From NCBI GenBank assembly GCA_021613535.1, contig CP075497.1:2418001-2482000 (forward strand): DNA of 64,000 bases, written 5' to 3'. The DNA is from Adineta vaga (taxonomy: Eukaryota; Rotifera). Below the pieces are notes generated by a model. That model saw only the letters and a program-made list of their open reading frames with translations, was not told where the DNA came from and did no database searches. A program made the translations under genes and the position numbers. Of this stretch, positions 46,800 through 59,442 are shown in pieces (positions within the stretch are counted from its first letter, which is position 1; every line of letters starts with the position of its first letter).

Positions 46800-48009
46800 T
46801 CATTCCACAACGATTGCTTGGCTTGTCTTATCTTCAATTGTTAATTTTTCATTGAGATCATCCTCGAGTTCATCCACATGATTATCAATATCATCATCTG
46901 TTATTTGATCCATTTGATATTGTTCTAATTTAATACCTGTCGTAACAACAAGATCGTCATTTTCATCATCATCATCACTTGTTACTGCATCATGTTGTGC
47001 AATTTCCTATAACAAAAAGAACATGAAGATTTCATTGAATATATTCAATTTGATTCGAAAGAAAAGCCATGCAAACCAAATCAGCATGCGAAGAAGAGCG
47101 CAATCAAAAATCTGTCAATAAAACTGTTTGTTTTTTTTGTGTCATGCTCATCATTCAGTTTTTCATACCTTTGCTGTAAGTCGACCTGCTAATTCCTCTC
47201 TAAATTTTTCTTTGGCCCATTGCAGAAAATGAGCAGTATCATAGGTGGTTGTCTGATAGAGAAGATCGATTAGATTTTTGTAGAATTTTCATTTGAAAAT
47301 TTTCAAAAAAAGAAACACTTTACTTACTTCGTTATCCAAAGCTAGAAATTCATTGCTCAATTGATCATGTTCAGATGCTAATTGTTTTTCAACTGCTTCT
47401 TCTAATTTCAATTGTTGTTGAAGTTTATCAAGTGATTCGATAATATTATCTAAACAGAATAGTTTTTCATTTATCTTTTAAAGAAAAACAAACGATACTT
47501 ACTTTCTGTAATCGATGTATCCGATGGTGCATTAACAGAATCATTAATTGATCGATTATTTTCATCTTCATCATCTAAGGTTGATTCTCTTAAATGCATA
47601 CTTGTTGATAATGAACTATTTCCACTGTCATCAATTGTTGTTGTTGTTGTTTGAGAATCGAGATTTGTTTGTGGTTGATTTGTACCAATTAATTCCGGAT
47701 TATCGTCTTCCCACCATTCTTCAATTAAATCAATGTCATTTGAATCATCAATTCGATTGGAATTTATGTTAGTATTATTGCTTCGTCGATTTGGATTGGA
47801 TCGATTATTTGAATCATTTCGTCGAGAATAATTATTATTGAAACCATATTGACGAGGATCATAAGAAGATAATGGAAATTGGTGTTTATCTTGGTGATAA
47901 TTGCGTTGTTGTTGCTGTTGTTGTGTTGATCGTCGTCGTTGATATGTTGATGTTCCCCAATAAGAATTTTCATCCTTATTCATATATGCCGATAGTGGAA
48001 GACTATTTG

Positions 48010-48041
<32 letters not shown>

Positions 48042-51000
48042 CGTTGATAACGATTGTTCAAATTGTTATTATTATTATTACTTGAAGAACGAAAGAAATT
48101 ATTAGTCGATTGTTGTTGAGCAGAGAAATCATAGAATGATTGTGGACGTGATTGATAACGATTGTCATTATTAAAATGGGAGAATGAATTTCGTAGATGA
48201 TCGAAATCGCCCGACATTGGTCGTGATTGAGAATATTTATTATCTTGATCAGATCTTTTCAATCGACGAAATCGTGGTGGAATATCCATAGATGAATTAT
48301 CTTGTTGTTGAAGATGAGCAGCTGATGATGATGATGATGAAGATGGAGTTAGGACTTGAGATGGAGGAACGGGTGGAGTTGCTTGAAAAACAGGTGAAGA
48401 TTGAAAATGAGATGGATGCTGATATTGATGACGATTGGAATTTTCAAATGTACGACTTGGATGAAATTGATGAAAATGTGTTTGTGATGGTTGAGAAGAA
48501 GATGGAGGAGGAGCTGTTGCCATAGGTGTAGCTGGATGAGTAAAATAAACAGTACCATTGCCATTAAAAGGAGTTGTTTGAGCAGATGATGGATACATAA
48601 AATTATGTACATAAGATGATTCTAAAAATAACAATATGAACATATAAAAAGACATTTAGTGGTAATAAACATACGATCAAGTTGTTCGCCACCATTGTTC
48701 ATTAAATGATCGAGACCTGTATGATGTCCATTGATATTTGTTGGTAACAATTGAAGATGTATAGGTGGAGGAGGTGGCATGGAATTATTTTGCCATATAG
48801 GTATTTGTGGAATGTCTAAATGAAATTCTGAAGGTCCTCCTGGATGACCATTATTGTGTGTTCCCGTTCGACGCATTCGTTCTATTCATGTATCAATGAA
48901 AGGATTTTTATTAATTTCTTTGGCATTGACAAAACAATAGTATTTTACCTTCTCGTCGACGCTGTCCTTGCTCTTGGCTTCGTTGTTGTTGTTGTTGTTG
49001 TTGGTTGAAACGTCCACTACCGATACGAGTAGCTTTTAAAATAGAAAAAAAAAGAAATATTAATAACAAGATGGTTTATTTAATCCTATCGAAGAAAAAG
49101 TTAAGATAAAAAAGCACTTGGTGAGTACACATGCAGATAAACGAAAAGAAAAGAAATCATTCATTCATGCAGTTATGTGGTTAACCAACATGATTTAATT
49201 TAATCCAAATACTTTGTTTTGAATAAGAAAATAAATTAACAGAGAATTCAAACAAGTCATTAATTTACTTACTTGACTGATATTTATCTGTTGATTCTTA
49301 GTCAAACGATAGTCTATGTAGGAGTGTAGATTATTTCGCTCTTCGTTCTATTGTCTATACAAACTACTGATGATCGTTAAATATGTATACACACACACAC
49401 ACAATATACATTACGCTCTTATTTCTCTCTCATTTTTTTTATTCTTTTCGTCCATCGACAAAAACGTGCACATCGATTTTCAAGGTGCATCTATTATTCC
49501 CTCTCAAATATATTTATCTTTCTATAGGATACATCGATAAGCGTTTTGTTACGTTCAAAGGCATTTAATCAGCTGATTTACAAGCATCCTCAATACCGTC
49601 ATGCAGTCGAGAAAGGAATGAAAGAGAAGAATATGATCCAAGCCGAGTGAAGAGAAAAAAAACGCGAGCAGCAAGTCAGTCAATGAGTTATCAAAAGAGA
49701 CGATAACCTACCTTGATTGTTTACAATGACAAGTTTTTTTGCGTGTGCCGGTTCGTCGGCCTCTACGCACAAAATTGATTCCATAAGAATTCAACAGGTT
49801 CCTTTTTCTTTTCTTTCTCAATATTTCTTTCATTTTGTATACACAAACATATATCAATTACATATGTTTCAAATAGAAGAAAACCTTTCTTAATTATCAC
49901 ATCTTACCATAATTATTTTCTGTTTGATAATAACAAGGATAAGCATATTCACGTAATTCAGGACTGATAAAATTATTGGTATTTGTGTTATATTGTTGAT
50001 TAGCTATTTCTTGAGCACGTTCGTGTTTCAAACGATTATAATCCACTTTTTGTACACGTTGAGTTTGATTTTCTGTACGATCCTTTAATTGAAATAGATA
50101 AACAGATTTCAAATGATTTATTCAATTGAATTAATTTACATTTTCGAATTTTCGTCGTACAGGAGGTCGATGAATTTGTTCATGTTGATTTTCCTGCAAA
50201 ATACAATTTGATCTTTTTCAAATGCAAAATTTTAATATAAAATCAATAATACTTGAGACTGTTGTTGAGTTGTATTATATCGTCCACGATTCTTGGTTGT
50301 CTAAAGAAGAAAAAAAAACGTTGATTAAAATCCAAAACCATACGTCTATATTCTCTACTTACACTTCGCATCGTGTCTTTTGTATATTCAACTGCAGTTG
50401 TTATTGCGCCTGATTGTTGAGCTAGTTGTCGGTCTTCCTCGATTTCCTTCAATAAACATATACACATCGAAGAGAATTACATTGTCAGATTAAAATCTAA
50501 ATTTTCTCTCTCTCTCTCTCTCGCTCGCTCGCTTTTTCCTTCTCTCGAAGTAACACTTATAAGAAGACATACATCTATTCAGAACAAATGAACAACTATT
50601 CGAAAGTAAAATGAATAGAAAAATATTATTCCAAGCAAGCAGTCACGATATACAGCACGCCCCTCGTTATGTCTAATGAAACTCTATATCCCTTGTTCTG
50701 TACATAGGTATATTCTTCTATTAGAAATAAGAACGCGAGAAAAGACGAAGTAAAATTGTCAAAAAAATGCATTTTTTTCTCTTTCTGCCTTTCTCTCATT
50801 CTCATTGCAATGACATTCGAGAGTAGAGAAGAAAAGAATAGACCTCTTAATCGACGAATATCAATCGTTAGTTTCCCTTCTTCTCTCTCTCTCTCTTTCG
50901 CCCTCGTTCTTATTCTTTTACTTGTTTCATGTCTTGTCATTTTACTTGTACACATTCTGCAGACAAACAATTAGTACATATTCAAGTACAAACCTGATGA

Positions 51001-51080
51001 CGTTTTAGTAATTCTAAATTTTTGATGCGCATCTCCGCCATCTTTTGATCAATGGCCATGATAGACACGTTTCCATCCAT
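46800..51080 (-). CDS. CCDC9-like coiled-coil, Asn/Gln-rich RNA-associated protein
   Basis: The N-terminus (start 51080) reads MDGNVSIMAIDQKMAEMRIK, then NLELLKRHQEIEEDRQLAQQ, which matches the opening coiled coil of CCDC9/CCDC9B (IEALRRKNEALIRRYQEIEEDR type). Exons encode QIHRPPVRRKFEN and VDYNRLKHERAQEIANQQ. A large exon (about 47500-48622) is extremely rich in Asn, Gln, Ser and Pro, with poly-Asn from ATT microsatellites. C-terminal exons contain NIIDSLDKLQQQLKLEEAVE and FLQWAKEKFREELAGRL and end with an acidic tail. One long intron (about 49033-49909) interrupts the otherwise short ones and splices in frame (NNY|ATRIGSG). CCDC9 is reported to associate with the exon-junction complex. The low-complexity part suggests condensate-type behaviour. 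Confidence 0.6.
50506..50533. repeat. (CT)n / CTCG microsatellite
   Basis: CT dinucleotides followed by GCTC units inside an intron of the CCDC9-like gene. Confidence 0.85.
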
Positions 51081-52591
51081 CGAACTTCTAATGATGAGAT
51101 TATCTAAAAGAAACAAAATCATTTACTAAGATGAACTCATTTTCGACAATGATACACATCTCTCGACGTTTTATATGATTTATTAGACAAAAACGAGATA
51201 AAATGAGGTCATTAAAGTGCGATCGTCCAATTTACCTTGCCAAAAGAAGATACATATGCTTGAAATTTCTATTCTCCTTCGATTCATATTAGTTCTAGAT
51301 GATTGAAAAAGCGTTCTATTTATCGACCTCACCCATTTCTCTACGGTTATTATTTGCTCGACTGTACATATATGATGTGACAATCTCACTTGAACACTTC
51401 TTTTGTAGTTTAAACACAGAATTCAACGACCAACAACAAAATAATTCCGAGTTTTTCGAAGAACTAATGATGGACAGCAAATAAATGTCTATATGTGGTA
51501 ATATGATTCGTATTCGATGAGCAAAAGAGAAATGTATTCTATCTAAGTATCCATTCGGAATCAGAAGGGCAAAGATATGAAATGAATATCTTTCGAAAGA
51601 GAGTATCTATGATAATGAATAACTATCTGTTCGTTGTCTTCTTTGCAAATGTATAATACGTTAAATATGGTAAGAATAGTCAAATGTTGTTTGCTCTTTA
51701 TAAGACAAGAAAAAAAAGAGAACGTTCTCTTTTGTGTAAAATACAATACCTTATTTGAGGTCAAAAGAAGATTAAATTTCAACAGATGTTATATATATAT
51801 TTCTCATAAATGTGAATGATCTTACTATTCTAATTGGAAGAAGTATTATATGCATCGATTTCTGATCTGATTCATATGTTTGTAAATATTTTCTGAATGT
51901 GAGATTTGATTTCAAAGGATAGAGTTGAAATCACAATCACAGGAAGGAAATTCATTTACCGATGCTTTTTTTTCTCCATGTCACTTACTCTACTTGATAA
52001 AAAGTTTTCTTAGATTTAGATTTCGATAGTAAATAGGTGATAATCTTTTCTTCTTCACCTCTCGTTTTATGACTTAAAAGAACACAATAAAAAAAAGGTT
52101 AATTGATTTTCTTTCTTCTTTTCAGATATATTTTCAAACTTACTTTGTTTCTTTCATTGGAGAGTCAAACAACCAACTAAAGTCTTGTTCAATAGACCTA
52201 TTCTAATGAATCAGATGTCGCACTGAGAGAAAAGACATTAAGTTCAACCTTATTATCTATAAACTAATCAAGTTATCTTTTCCGTCATCTGGCATGAGTT
52301 CATAGAGGAAAATATTTTGTTATCTTTGATAAATGTCATCTTGCTATTTTGTCACAAGAGATTCTCACATTGATGATGAAAGAATTATGTATAGTTCACA
52401 AGTGATAAACTCATTCGGTTGATCTTGATAAGATATTCAATCATTGTGTGTATCTGTTGAATTAGCATTTGAGATTGAGAAAAATTTGGTTTTGTTTTCT
52501 TTTATAAATAATCAATGAGCAAAAAAAAGAGAATTATAGAGAAACGAAAAAGGAACAAGACAAGAAGAAACACGAAAACTATATATTAACA
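51081..52591. other. intergenic, no gene seen
   Basis: 1.5 kb of AT-rich DNA. The short ORFs at 51183-51819 lack splice or motif support. Confidence 0.55.
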
Positions 52592-53634
52592 TCACCGATT
52601 TGTTATAGGCATATGTTCATTCGCATCGATAATAATATTATCAGTATTATCACGTCGATTTGTTGTCCAATTGTCAAATAAATGATAACCTGTACCTGAT
52701 GGTTCCCAATCATCACTTGTCGATTCCAGTGAATAAGTAAATTGTCTACGTCTTTGACGTTTACGTTGAAAATAAACAAATGCAACTGCGATACTAACTG
52801 AACTAATAATCAATAGAAGACCAAAGATAATGATCGTTGTTACTATTCCACCACTTATTGTTCGTCTCATTTTTGGTAGAATTAATTTAGACATTGATTC
52901 TATGCAAGACAAAACAAAAAGAGATTAGGAAACTGATAATTTTTGTTTATTACTCACTCGAACAATCGTGTTCCTCGATGCCCTGTGGACATAGATGATA
53001 ACCATCACATGGAAATTTTTCATCAATGCACCATTGATCTTGATTATTGATTAAACATCGATATTGATTTGAGAAACATGGACCTAGAATAGAAAGAATT
53101 TCAAGACTAAAAGATTTTCGTTTGAATAATTCAAAATATACCTTTGGAAATATTTGAGATTAGAATTTCAAATGGTTGAATATTGAATTGACATAAACTA
53201 AATGTTAAAGGTAAATCGAGAATATTACTTCGAAAATAAGTTCGATTAAATAATGAATAACGAATTAAATCAATTGATTGTAATTGTTTATTGAATATAT
53301 GAAATGATGGAATGATATGTGTAATATTCATATTAACTAATATCTGTTCGGTTGAAGTTGGTTTAATCAATGTTAGATTACAACATGATAAATTCGATAA
53401 AGAAGATGGTGTGAAGATGAGTGATAAAGGAGATGACATATTGATCGTTTGATTACAAAAAGACATCCATTGAGCTGGATGAGAAAGAGAAGAAAAGAAA
53501 ATTCGAAGAAGTTGATGAATTATTTCTTATTTACCTTGAATAGAATTGGAATAGATGGTTTGAATTAGTGCAAGAAACGACCAGCACCAGAGAAAAATCC
53601 TTGTTATATTTGTCATTATTTGAAAATTAAACAT
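52592..53634 (-). CDS. Single-pass membrane protein with one LDL-receptor class A domain
   Basis: Exon 1 encodes a signal peptide (MTNITRIFLWCWSFLALIQT). Exon 2 encodes about 110 residues with N-glycosylation sites (SFCNQTINMSS and others) and CUB-like beta character. Exon 3 encodes an LDLa module reading CFSNQYRC, QWCIDEKFPCDGYHLC and EEHDC; the six Cys and the acidic calcium-site residues are present, although the usual DCxDxSDE is replaced by HLCPQGIEEHDC. Exon 4 has a membrane helix (GIVTTIIIFGLLLIISSVSI), a very basic stop-transfer QRKRQRRRQ and an acidic cytoplasmic tail of about 50 residues. It resembles LDLRAD/NETO-like receptors in layout. The ligand is unknown. Confidence 0.7.
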
Positions 53635-55092
53635 GGATTGTTCAGTCATTCAATCGTATGTTTGACGAGCTGAATGGCAAACAAAATTTCTTCTTTCGCT
53701 TTCTCTCATTCGGAGATGTATTGTAACGTATCTTGAATGCTGTTGCTGCTTCTAGTTGATTGTCAAATCGGCTATGCATGTTTCTCTCTTTTTCTCGCTT
53801 TTTCTTCTCTCGCTCTCTCTCTCTCTTTCGATCTTTTCTTTCTTTCGACCTAAAGTAACAAACATAGTCATCGGGCAGATTCTTTCTTTGTTTCGCGGAC
53901 GATGAGTCAGCGCGCGAACATAGCCGAGAGAACGAGAAGAAAAGAAATGAGTAGGAGAAATAACGTGCAATGCATTCACCTTCAACAATTTCTATCCTAT
54001 CATCATCATTACTGAAGAACAGCATTGAAAAGAGAATAAATTGATGAGTGAATACAAGATTAATTGACTGGTATATCAACTAGATTTCCCAACGGAAGAA
54101 GAAATCTTGATTTGTATTATGTAAAAAAAATACGCGACAATAAAGATTCGTCTTGAAAATAATCAATTGTTTGTTTGATATAATAATAATTATTGTTATT
54201 ATTGATTTGATGATAACGGAAAGAAAGAAATGATTAGGAAATCGAACTCATCCGGTATTTGCCATTAAAGTGAATAATTATACATAAGAGTTTAGATTTA
54301 TTTGATGAAATTATGTTCGACAAGGTCGTCTCGATGATTGATTGATACTGTACTTTTTTTTGAGCAAATATTCATTGCAAAGGTCGTATGAAGTAGAGGT
54401 TCTTTGTTATTAAAATAACTAAACATGAAATTGTTTGACAGAAATCTAAAATCAATATATGAATTTGTATAGAATTTCATTTTCATGTCGAACAATTTCG
54501 AACTTGAAGGAAATGAGTTTATTCCTTCTTATTTTAGATGATTATCAAAGATTTAGTATCACGCATACATACATTCTAATAGAATTTCAATTGAAAGGAG
54601 GAAAAAACGTCAAGAGTGGACATAATTTTCAATATCCCAGTGGATTTTCCTTTAACAAATCTATATTACTCGACATTTTGATCTCTAATTAATTAAACGA
54701 ACACAATGGGAATTAAGTTAGGTGTTTCATACGTATTTTCATTCAAAAAAATCAATGATAAACTTATGTGTCACTAATGAAATAGTTATCGACACATTAT
54801 ATTGTATCATTGTTAATCGTACGAATAAAATATAACAAAGAATAAGATTAGATCTATATTTATTTGACATATAGTTCATTTCCACCTCCACTAGTCCTTG
54901 ATGATTGAAAGATAATGTTTCTGTTCTATCTAAATGATAGGTTCTTTCAATATTCTCTTCGTATTATTCATTGTAATACTCCTACATTTTGTGCATATTG
55001 TAGGAGGATGTTCGTGTATGTATAGGGATTACTATTCACAAATATTCGAAAATGCTATATAATCAATTGATTTCTGATCATCAATTGAAAAC
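53635..55092. other. intergenic, no gene seen
   Basis: Contains a CT-rich tract near 53811-53828. The overlapping ORFs at 53642-54079 are Arg/Glu-repeat translations of that tract and are rejected. The 3' end holds the promoter of the TIL-domain gene. Confidence 0.55.
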
Positions 55093-55944
55093 ATGACGAC
55101 TCTTTTTCATATGAATTTTATATTGATATTAATCGTTTTATTCACTACGGTCAATGCCAACGGTAAGTTAAATACTGAATTTTATATAATTTATTCTTAA
55201 ATATATGTATGTTCTTTAGGATTTCAATGTCCTGAAAATGAAGTATATCATGAATGTGGTACAGCTTGTCAAGAAACTTGTAGAAATAAACCACAATTTT
55301 GTACCTATCAATGTGTACCAGGATGTTTTTGTAAACAAGGTTTTGTACGTCAGATTGATGATAAAAGTAAATGTGTTCTACAATCACAATGTTCTTGTGG
55401 TATAAATGAATATTTCAATGATTGTGGTTCAGCTTGTCCTGATACATGTTCAGAACGATCTCGATCATGCACAAAACAATGTGTACCTGATTGTTTTTGT
55501 AAAGATGGTTTTGTTCGTTTGAATAATCAAACCGGAAGTCCATGCGTACCAGAATCAGTATGCAAAAATTCAATATGTCAAGATCCCAATGCTGAATATA
55601 CAGAATGTGGATCATCATGTCCACGTACGTGTATGGATGAATTGAATCCTCTTCGAAAATTTCGAATCTGTTCAACGATGTGTCAACGTGGATGTTTTTG
55701 TAAGAAAGATTTCGTTCTTGGTAAAGATGGTAAATGTGTTAAACCCGAAATTTGTTGCCGAGCAATCAATGGATTATATAAAACGTGTGGTTCACTTTGT
55801 CAACAAACATGTACCGATCAAAATAATTACTCTTGTCTTCTACCATGTGTTCCTGGTTGTTTCTGCGCGACAGATTTCGTTCGTGAAAATGAAAATATCA
55901 ATAGTTCATGTATTCATCAAACAACGTGTCGAAAAAATCAATAG
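55093..55944 (+). CDS. Secreted protein with four TIL (trypsin-inhibitor-like) domains
   Basis: Exon 1 (55093-55162) encodes a signal peptide (MTTLFHMNFILILIVLFTTV). Exon 2 (55220-55944) holds four tandem Cys-rich modules of about 55-60 residues. Each begins with a C-x(2-3)-N-x-x-Y-x-x-CG core such as CPENEVYHECGTACQETC and closes with C-x-P-G-C-F-C-x-x-G/D-F-V-type motifs (CVPGCFCKQGFVR, CVPDCFCKDGFVR, CQRGCFCKKDFVL, CVPGCFCATDFVR). This is the TIL fold, with about ten Cys and five disulfides per unit. Many members inhibit serine proteases, and in invertebrates they act in immunity or egg and cuticle protection. Reactive-site residues cannot be assigned by eye. Confidence 0.9.
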
Positions 55945-56632
55945 AAAAGAATACGCTTTCAAACTGTATTGAATATATTTTTTGTTATGATAATATTCAA
56001 ATAAAAGATATCATTATTCTTGGCTTTATAAACACTCAAAAAAAAAGAACAGTAATATTTTTCAAAACCTTACAAAATTCAATTCTTTTATGAATTTTTT
56101 ATGTATGACGTCTACTTGTAGTCATCATCATCATCATCACGAACGCAAGAAATGATCATAATATGTTCTGAATAAATCAAGACTTTTTCCATGCTTTACA
56201 ACACAAACATACCTTTGTTATTTTTCGTTCGTGTAGATGGTGAAATTCACATTTCTCTTTTAGAATTTACATAGAGTGTATTAACAATTATCCAATTTAA
56301 TTATTCACAGTAGATCTATGTCAACGAAAATCTATTGATATTCTCTTCTGTCTCATAGAGTATAGAATTCATGACTTGAGAATGACGCATCAATTATAAC
56401 ATTGGTGATGCTCATTTACATAATATAGGAGATCGGTCATTTATACATTTTCTTTTCTCTTCGCTTCTTCTTCTTCGTTTTCTTTTCAAAATCAATCAAC
56501 CATATCCTTTATATATATATATACATATTTAAAGATACCCGTGTCTTCATATACACATTCACTAGCAAGTTCGTTTTGAAGTGTATTACTTCCTAATATT
56601 CTATAACTTGATATTCCTACGATAAAAAAAAG
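55945..56632. other. intergenic, no gene seen
   Basis: 3' flank of the TIL gene (AATAAAAG near 56000) and promoter region of ZDHHC16, with an ATAT tract near 56515. Confidence 0.55.
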
Positions 56633-57830
56633 ATGGTATGGAGTGTTCAAACACGAAAACGATTGGCATTAATGATGGGTTACATATGTATCAGTGTATT
56701 TTTCTCTTTAACATCTTATATTATTTATGTATTTTATAAAATTATTTTACCAAGTGTTGTTGAAAAGAAACAATATAATCTAGTGATTTTCAATATGTTT
56801 TTTGGTAATTGGCTTGCAGTGAATATCTATTTTAATTACATTATGGCTTGGTTAACATCACCTGGTCTAGCAAAACATTATCAAGATTTAGCATCACAAT
56901 ATCCAATGTGTAAAAAATGTTCATTCAATAAACCACCACGAACTCATCATTGTAGTTGGTGTGATTTATGTGTGTTAAAATTCGATCATCATTGTCCTTG
57001 TAAGAAAATATTCATTGATTTTTTCGGTACATGTTTAACTTTTAATTAAGGGCTGAATAATTGTGTTGGATTTTATAATCATCGATATTTTTTTCAATTT
57101 TGTTGTTATATGGCAATTGGATGTATGTATGCAGGTACATTTGGTTATCGTCAACATCAAATTGCTTTACTTCAACAGCAAGTGTAAGTTAACCGTATGA
57201 AATTGTTTCATATTTGTTATTGTTATCTTTTTATTTAGATATTCTTATTCGGATTCAATTTTTAAACCATTTGATATTCTTGAAGAGATGGGAATACCGG
57301 GTTTTATAACATATTATATATTTCTAGCTGGTTTAACTATTGGTTTTCTTTTAATTGGTCTTATTTTATGGCATGGACGAATGATAGGTCGTGGTGTGAC
57401 TTCACTCGAACGTGTATTGAATCATTATTATGCTCATCAATGTTATGAACAAGGATTTATCTTTGTGAATCCATATGATTTTGGTTTTATCGAAAATTGG
57501 AAACGATTTCTTGGTGTTCATACATTAGGTGAATTCGTTCGAAAAGTTCTTTTGCCAAGTGCACATAAGCCAGAAGGAAATGGAATTACCTGGGATGGTT
57601 ATAATGTAAATACAAATTTACAATTACATCGACAAGGTGCACATCAAACAACACGACCAATCGCTTTTCCTCCTGGCATTCAACCGAATTTTCCCAGTAG
57701 TTATCCAATAAATCGTCATCAATCGATTGTTCCACCTTGGGAAAGACAACCGAGACCAGCGAATGTTTCTCCGGGTTATCAACCAAAAGCACCAGCAACC
57801 GAAACAACAGATGATAGAAAAGATCAATAG
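56633..57830 (+). CDS. ZDHHC16: Palmitoyltransferase ZDHHC16
   Basis: Three exons (56633-56999, 57051-57183 and 57239-57830) encode about 360 residues. Two N-terminal membrane helices precede the cysteine-rich domain: [20 protein letters not shown], then [20 protein letters not shown], with the catalytic DHHC Cys. The first intron splits the conserved Pro-Trp just after DHHC. Further membrane helices follow. The C-terminal block [20 protein letters not shown] and [19 protein letters not shown] is specific to ZDHHC16 rather than other DHHC enzymes. It S-acylates substrate cysteines in the ER/Golgi; in mammals PLN, PCSK9 and ZDHHC6 are among the targets. The last 70 residues are Pro/Gln-rich and lineage-specific. 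Confidence 0.9.
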
Positions 57831-57956
57831 AAAAAGATTGTTTTGTTTTTGTTTGAAGTTCAATAACATTTGATTATAGAAAAATAAAAAGCATCAGAAA
57901 TGAGTGCGATTGATTTTGTACTGGCGGGTAGGTAAAAGTTCATTATCACACTTCAT

Positions 57957-59227
57957 ATGTTCGAGTTACTTCGTTATGTATGTGAACTGATATTTGGTTC
58001 TTCATTAGCACTATCACGTGAAAGTTTCGAATATCTTTCAATTCACCTTCATGATCTTGTTATTCAACTTATTCAACAGACATTTGCAATTACATTACGA
58101 TCAAAACGAATTCGTTTACTAGGCGATGATCTACAAATAATTTTGAAATGTCGGAATATTTCTTCATTGTTTGGTTATTCTTATTCATCGAAAAGAAATA
58201 AAAAACCGTCATTTCAAAGTATATATCAAGGTGCACGTACTCTTTTTGTACAGACTGATGCGATGATTCATTTCAATGAGTTACATCCAATAACATCAAA
58301 GTAATTGAATGATTTTAAAGTGAAATTTCAAAAGACAAATCAACGGATTCTTTTCAGTGTTTTAACTCGAAATAAAGAGTTTTTATTCGAACAAATCTCA
58401 AATAAATGTATTGTTTCAAGTAATGAGATACTTTTACATGTAGAATGGTTGGCTATTGCTGGCAAACAGAATCTGCCTTCAATAAAATCATTCTATTTTC
58501 ATAAATCAGCATTAAATATTGAACAACAACTTTATCTCTCGTTTTTTCAATCAACCAATTTTAATCAAGAAATTCAGAATGTTTTATGTAATGATCAAAT
58601 TGCATTGAATACTATTCTTACTCAATTGATCGATTGGTGTCGAAATAACATCTGTGAATGTTTAATACATTGTTCTCGAGTAGAAAAACGACGTCAACTT
58701 GCTTATTTTCTAACAATTATTGATTGTTTACTTCAAAATTCATCAATAACAATCAATTCTTATTTACATATCCTATCACCGATTGTTTTAACTTGTTTAT
58801 TATATGATTTCGAGGTTGGATTATATGTACATTCATGTAGAATCTTCTGATTTTTTCGTTATAGATCGATGAACCAGCAGATTTTGATGTTATTCATGAA
58901 GAATCAGTTGTTAATACTGGTCACATCTGGTCACTTCGTATATTATCTGCTCGAGCTTGTGTAAAAATCTTACAACGTTCAACTTCTCTTGTCTACGATA
59001 TATTCTCTATTCGTATTTTTACTCGACTTGTTTATTCATTAACTATACGAAGTATACCACCTTCTGTTATCCATGCTATTCTCTACTTCTTCGAACAATT
59101 AGGGTGTCATGTATGTCGTACATTTCTTTTACCATATCTATTAGATATAGATTCATCAAGAATCTTTTCGTCAAAAGCGATACTTAGTGTACTTGAACGT
59201 ATTTCTGTGATGCTCATAAAACAATAA
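57957..59227 (+). CDS. TAF6-like transcription factor subunit (TAF6/TAF6L)
   Basis: Three exons (57957-58300, 58358-58814 and 58865-59227) give about 387 residues. The N-terminal 65 residues form a histone fold of TAF6 type: SRESFEYLSIHLHDLVIQLI, SKRIRLLGDDLQIILKCRNI and SSLFGYS. The middle linker has HVEWLAIAGKQ and ALNIEQQLYLSFFQ, matching the TAF6 segments HWLSIEGCQ and LSVEQQLYY. The C-terminal HEAT-like part includes YLHILSPIVLTCLL and GHIWSLRILSARACVKIL. TAF6 pairs with TAF9 in TFIID and SAGA. The divergence and short length suggest a TAF6L-like SAGA form. It starts 126 bp after the ZDHHC16 stop on the same strand. Confidence 0.75.
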
Positions 59228-59442
59228 GTTTTGAATAATATGTGTGTGTTCATACTGAATCTTTCTCTAAATTGAAATATCTATACGTACCTATACTGAT
59301 TACGTAATGAAACGGATCATTCTGTAGTTAAAAGAATAGATAGTCATCTTTGAATCAATAAGTGAAAACTATTAACGAAACAAATATATTTTCAAGATAA
59401 TTACAAAAAGAAAACAATAATAGAAAAAAAAGCTTATTATAT

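Noticed and set aside
48292-48612. ORFs on both strands within the large CCDC9-like exon
   Set aside because: Other-frame readings of Asn/Gln/Pro-rich coding sequence.
53642-54079. Arg/Glu-rich minus-strand ORFs
   Set aside because: Caused by a CT/CTTT low-complexity tract upstream of the LDLa gene.
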